Below, piece after piece: positions 60,196-64,000 of a stretch of 64,000 nt of DNA; the stretch's first letter is position 1; each line of letters begins with the position of its first letter. The translations under genes were made by a program, and so were the position numbers. The DNA is taken from positions 6,731,578 to 6,795,577 of the forward strand of contig OZ038470.1 in NCBI GenBank assembly GCA_964036295.1, given 5' to 3'. The notes under the pieces were generated by a model. The model saw only the letters and a list, made by a program, of their open reading frames with translations. It was not told where the DNA came from and ran no database searches. The stretch is from Plumapathes pennacea. Taxonomy: Eukaryota > Cnidaria > Anthozoa > Antipatharia > Myriopathidae.

Positions 60196-61650
60196 TCAGA
60201 ATCCAACAGGTCTGATCTTCATCTCGGCTCGTTTAGCGGAGTAGCTATATCCCTTCCAGGTGCGCCAATTGACGCCGTCGGCATGAGACCCATGTTGACC
60301 GTGATGGTACAATCCATTCAGATTGGAGTCGTGACAGGCTTGGTACCACCATGCGCCTTTAAAATACACAGCACAGTTCTCTGGAGGCTCTTTATCGTTG
60401 TCTTGGTCTTTAGTGGTGAAAGCCATTCCACGTTGACGGGAAAGTGAGTCACCTGCTGTGCCTGTCGGAACAAGGGAACAGAAAGCGTTATCTTGCGCGT
60501 GCTTCGGTCTATTTATCCGTGTACTAAGTGACTCAAGTGAAAAAATAGCAACGGTATATACTTTGTACACTGAACATAGGCGTTTTAACAGACGCTGCTC
60601 AGAAAATGAAGAGGGGAGCAAGACGGCAGTGAAACACGCACAACTGAGACGTTAATGACCAAAATGTTGGTCGCATTTTAAATATTTTAGTCATTGGTTT
60701 TACAGCTCATATCTTGCATCCTTTTCAAATGAAAAGAAAAAGTTGGGGGATCACAAAATTCTTTATAACTGCACCCCCAGTACAAATAAACCCAGCAGAC
60801 TATAAGGATTGTGGCCTTCAATTTTCCTGACTGGCTAGCGCAGATTACAGTCTAATAATGTTTTTGTTTTACCTGAGTAGGTGCCGAGACTCAGCTGGTA
60901 TTTGGATCTTTCACTCGACACAGCAAACAAGTCGTACTCAGCGTACGCTCCGCCTGTACGCGTGTCTTCCAAATCGACGCTCAACTTGTTCCTCGTCTGC
61001 TTTGCCAATCGGTTGATTCTGTCCAGTCCAAGCCAGAACTCGCCATTCCGATTACCAAAACCGTGTTTGTAGTCGGCCCAGCCTCGGTAGAAGTCAACGG
61101 AGCCGTCCAGTCTCTTCTGAAAGACAGTCCAGCCTCCTCCCGCTGTGGTTTGGTCGCAGAAAACTTCAAACGATCCCTGGCCGTCAGGATCGATGGTGTA
61201 GACAACCGCTGATTTTATCGCCGGCCTTGTAGATCTCTGCACAGTTTTTTGGAGCTGCGTTCAGAAACACGATACAATTTCATTATACACCAATGTATAA
61301 AACACTGTTTTTTTGGAGTTCTTGCGATGGCTGCCGGGACGAACCCGCTGGCAAAAATAATGATATTTCAAGAGTTTGTAATAATGCTTATTCTATAACT
61401 TCTTATACAGGTAAATGGATCACTGATCTGGGCATTGGTTTGTAATAAATAAACGCATAAAAAGTAGTTGTGAATCATTAAATTTGTATCTCACCTTTTG
61501 GTACTTTGTCCGATATCAGTTTAAGCAGAGCATCCAGCTTCCCATTGACGTCGTTGCAACACTTCATCGAATATGGATCGGACTAGTTACAGCGCTGCTG
61601 AACACCATAACTACTACATTCAGCAAAACAAAGATTGTCAGTACTTTCAT
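60196..61650 (-). pseudogene. Fibrinogen-domain gene copy B, broken
   Basis: Three exons homologous to copy A: 61650-61495, 61254-60873, 60461-60196. Exon 3 has the same length (266 nt) and encodes an intact end with [29 protein letters not shown] and the same KIRPVGF tail. Exon 1 opens MKVLTIFVLLNVVVMVFSSA but meets an in-frame TGA at 61564-61566 after 28 codons, and is 10 nt shorter than in A. Exon 2 is 382 nt against 381, with one extra base at 61204-61205 that shifts the frame inside the first 20 codons. Two independent lesions make this a pseudogene, though conservation elsewhere suggests recent loss. Confidence 0.82.
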
Positions 61651-63469
61651 GGCTTCAGTTGTACTTTGAAAAAGCGAGCCTCTTCTTCTTCGGTCGTGCC
61701 AAGCACTCTGCCGCAGATGTGGTGTGAACGCCTTGATATGACTTTATATCAATGCAGGACAACGCAAATAAGTTCGCTGTGTAAATTTGTTGGTAGCCAT
61801 GTTTAGACAAGACTGTAAGCCTCACAAAAGCGAGAAATTCCTTAATTAGGTGGTTTTTGTTTAAAAAAAACACACATTCGCTGAAAAATAATTTACAGCT
61901 AAAACGACACAAACAGTTGTTTGTTCTGAGTGCGTAGTGTTTCTCAGTTTCTGTTTAAATACGGCCTTCGGCGCAAACACAGTAATGAATGCTGTTGCCG
62001 ACCATGGCTGCAGTCATGTCAGCTTTGAACTGACAACCCAAGCGCATAAACAAATGCGCCCCTGTAAACTCACTTAGAAAAGATGGCGCGCATAATTTAG
62101 AAACAGGACTCGCAAGTTCGCCGGTGCATGGTCAGCAGCTTTAGTGGCTTAGTCATTCACTGAACATAGTCAGTGAGTTCAGTTGTGTTGGGTTATTATT
62201 AGTAATTCTGTATACGATGATGTAAATTATATATTTTGAGTTTCCAGTTTCCAGTTTCGTAATTTTTTGCCACTTGGTATTATTTACTGTAAACACGCGG
62301 GCTTTTCATGGGCCATAGATTGTGGAAAACTGTGGTGAACGCACAACAACGACTGGCTTACCACAGTTTCCTACTAGTGAAACATTCAGCCGGTATACCT
62401 AATTGCCGGTGTCAATTATATCTCACGTAAAGTTCTCGTGGAGCTAACATTTTCTTACTATTAAAAAGCGGATAGTTAGTAGCTCAACTAGTCTTGATGG
62501 CACCATTTTGAAAACTGCAATCAGTGGCAAAAGTCTAGTTTGGACACTCACACAGTTTCAGTAAATTCTCTACTGTTTCAATTCAAAGACATTCTCCTCC
62601 CTCCCGTTCAATGTTTAAGTGGCCTGAACCTGTTTTTTCCAAACACACGCAACATTGTACAGAGGGGAAGGGGGAGAAGAGTTTCGCGCCTTTCAAATCA
62701 CTTATATTCAACTATTGTGTCTGAAATATGTCAGTTAGTTTGAAAGTGTCCCAAGAACTTTTGACATTAATTGTAGGTTATCTGCTTCGCTTCCGCCGGA
62801 CTTACCGCCTCCCTGTCTTTTTCTCAGTCTTCTGATGAGGCACTTATTGGGAAAACTGGCAAGCTTTCACTGCTGAGCAAATGCTCTGTGGTGTTACGGG
62901 GGCAGTCACTAAAGAACAAACAAGGCTAAGTAAGCGGTATGAATTGATTGGTATGGCTGCAATAAAAGTTCTCTTCTTTGAATTTCTTCCACAGTTTGGT
63001 TTACTTTTTATCCGATAAGAAGTATCCGTTACATTTCCTTTGACCTCTTCGGATATCCTTGCAATGTGGGCGAACCGCACCCATTTCCAACGCTGGCCGT
63101 GAGGTGGGGGTCTCGGTCGAAATACCTTTCAGGCAGATTTTTGTCGTACGGGGTAGGGTGCGCACACATTTAGCTAAGCCAAAATAACAAAAAATAACCG
63201 GAGCATTTTGCCTAATTTTCCAACATGTACTACTAATTGCATCGCTTAATTCCAAGTTGATAACACAACTAAGATGCAGTATGCTATTTCATCAAGTGTA
63301 CGGCAGTAATACGAATAATCCCCCACCCCTCCCCACTCCTATACTGCACTTGGACTTCCGCTGACCATACTTGACCGGAGTGATTGAAAACAACCGATCC
63401 TCATCCGAAAGTTACAGTGCTGAAATTTGTTTACCGTTTGCTTGGCACGGATTTATCGAAGTGCGCACG
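61651..63469. other. Intergenic, upstream of the MIB2-like gene
   Basis: No gene recognised. Frames at 62540-62743, 62844-63080 and 63001-63255 lack motifs. The last 300 bp should hold the promoter of the MIB2-like gene; no TATA box is obvious. Confidence 0.4.
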
Positions 63470-63698
63470 ATGAGCCTAGCGACTGGTTGCAGAGTAGTTC
63501 GAGGTCCAGACTGGAAGTGGACGGATCAAGATGGAGGCGAAGGACACGTTGGTACAGTCGTGGTTGTTGGCCGTTCTCGTAGTGTTTCTTCGCCTGACAA
63601 AACTGTTGTGGTTCAATGGGACGGAGGCACCAGAACAAATTATCGCTGTGGATATCAAAACGCATTTGATTTGTGTTTGTACGACAATGGACCAGCAG
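63470..63698 (+). CDS. MIB2: E3 ubiquitin ligase mind-bomb 2-like, first exon
   Basis: The first coding exon encodes 76 residues plus one base, from ATG ([20 protein letters not shown]) to a donor cag|gtgaat. It is an N-terminal MIB/HERC2 domain: [24 protein letters not shown], then [20 protein letters not shown] and [10 protein letters not shown]. Mind-bomb ligases ubiquitinate Notch ligands and promote their endocytosis. The [12 protein letters not shown] stretch and TNYRCGYQ are closer to MIB2 than to MIB1. The remaining domains (ZZ finger, second MIB/HERC2, ankyrin repeats, RINGs) would lie beyond the window. Confidence 0.85.
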
Positions 63699-64000
63699 GT
63701 GAATGTGGTGAATATGTCACGTATGCCTAATTTTAACACGAATCTATTCATTATAGCCAATGATGACAAGTATTATACTTCGTTGCCTTTACTTTTTATA
63801 ACGTGTCCCTTTTTTTTAAATAAACAATCTGTCAAGTAACTCTCTCAAACAATGCTAAGAATGAAACGAAGTTCGATCAAGAGTACAACAGACTGCAAAT
63901 GGATGTAATCTGTATTTGCAGTACACAACGATCGAGTTTCACATTGTTTTTAAAGTCTTATTGAAACAAGGGAAAACCAACATTAATTTGGTCGAGGCGA
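63699..64000. other. Start of MIB2-like intron 1
   Basis: No further exon is visible before the window ends; the frame read-through at 63699-63730 is intronic. Confidence 0.5.

Overview
The window is intron-rich, AT-rich animal DNA. Its gene content (matrix metalloproteinases with a ShKT tail, single-domain secreted fibrinogen-like proteins, a cholinesterase-type carboxylesterase, a mind-bomb 2 homologue) and its dense MITE content suggest a cnidarian, most likely a stony coral or a close anthozoan. That placement is an inference from protein families and repeat style; no marker gene is present. Multi-exon models below were built by hand from splice signals, reading phase and family alignment.

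Layout. 1-3109: a 193-bp satellite array running in from the left. 3110-4432: a Kolobok-like DNA transposon remnant with a THAP-type N-terminus, flanked by TTAA. 4440-9100: a paralogous segment, two hairpin MITEs and a tandem set of small membrane-protein ORFs. 8.8-12.4 kb and 17.6-20.8 kb: two tandem minus-strand matrix metalloproteinase genes with identical exon phases. The second is complete (309 aa) and ends in a poly-glycine linker and a ShKT domain instead of hemopexin. A very homogeneous 140-bp satellite lies between them, and an 80-bp array that copies a splice donor lies in an intron of the second. 23-47.4 kb: ten mostly single-exon genes for basic, low-complexity orphan proteins in mixed orientation. 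Three share a DPRF-x-x-L motif, and several have RFX X-box-like sites about 90-100 bp before the start codon, which suggests a ciliary or sperm-flagellum gene cluster. A 1.13-kb recent tandem duplication copies the promoter of one of them. 48.9-57.1 kb: a complete six-exon secreted carboxylesterase with its catalytic triad; its introns hold a 2.66-kb inverted-repeat transposon and a helicase-bearing transposon with 11-bp target duplications. 57.5-61.65 kb: two tandem fibrinogen-domain genes on the minus strand, one intact and one broken. 63.47 kb to the end: the first coding exon of a MIB2-like E3 ubiquitin ligase.

The secreted products (metalloproteinases, carboxylesterase, fibrinogen-like lectin-type proteins) fit extracellular matrix, mucus or innate-recognition roles, but nothing here shows they act together. 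The orphan cluster is the least explained part and the best candidate for something undescribed.
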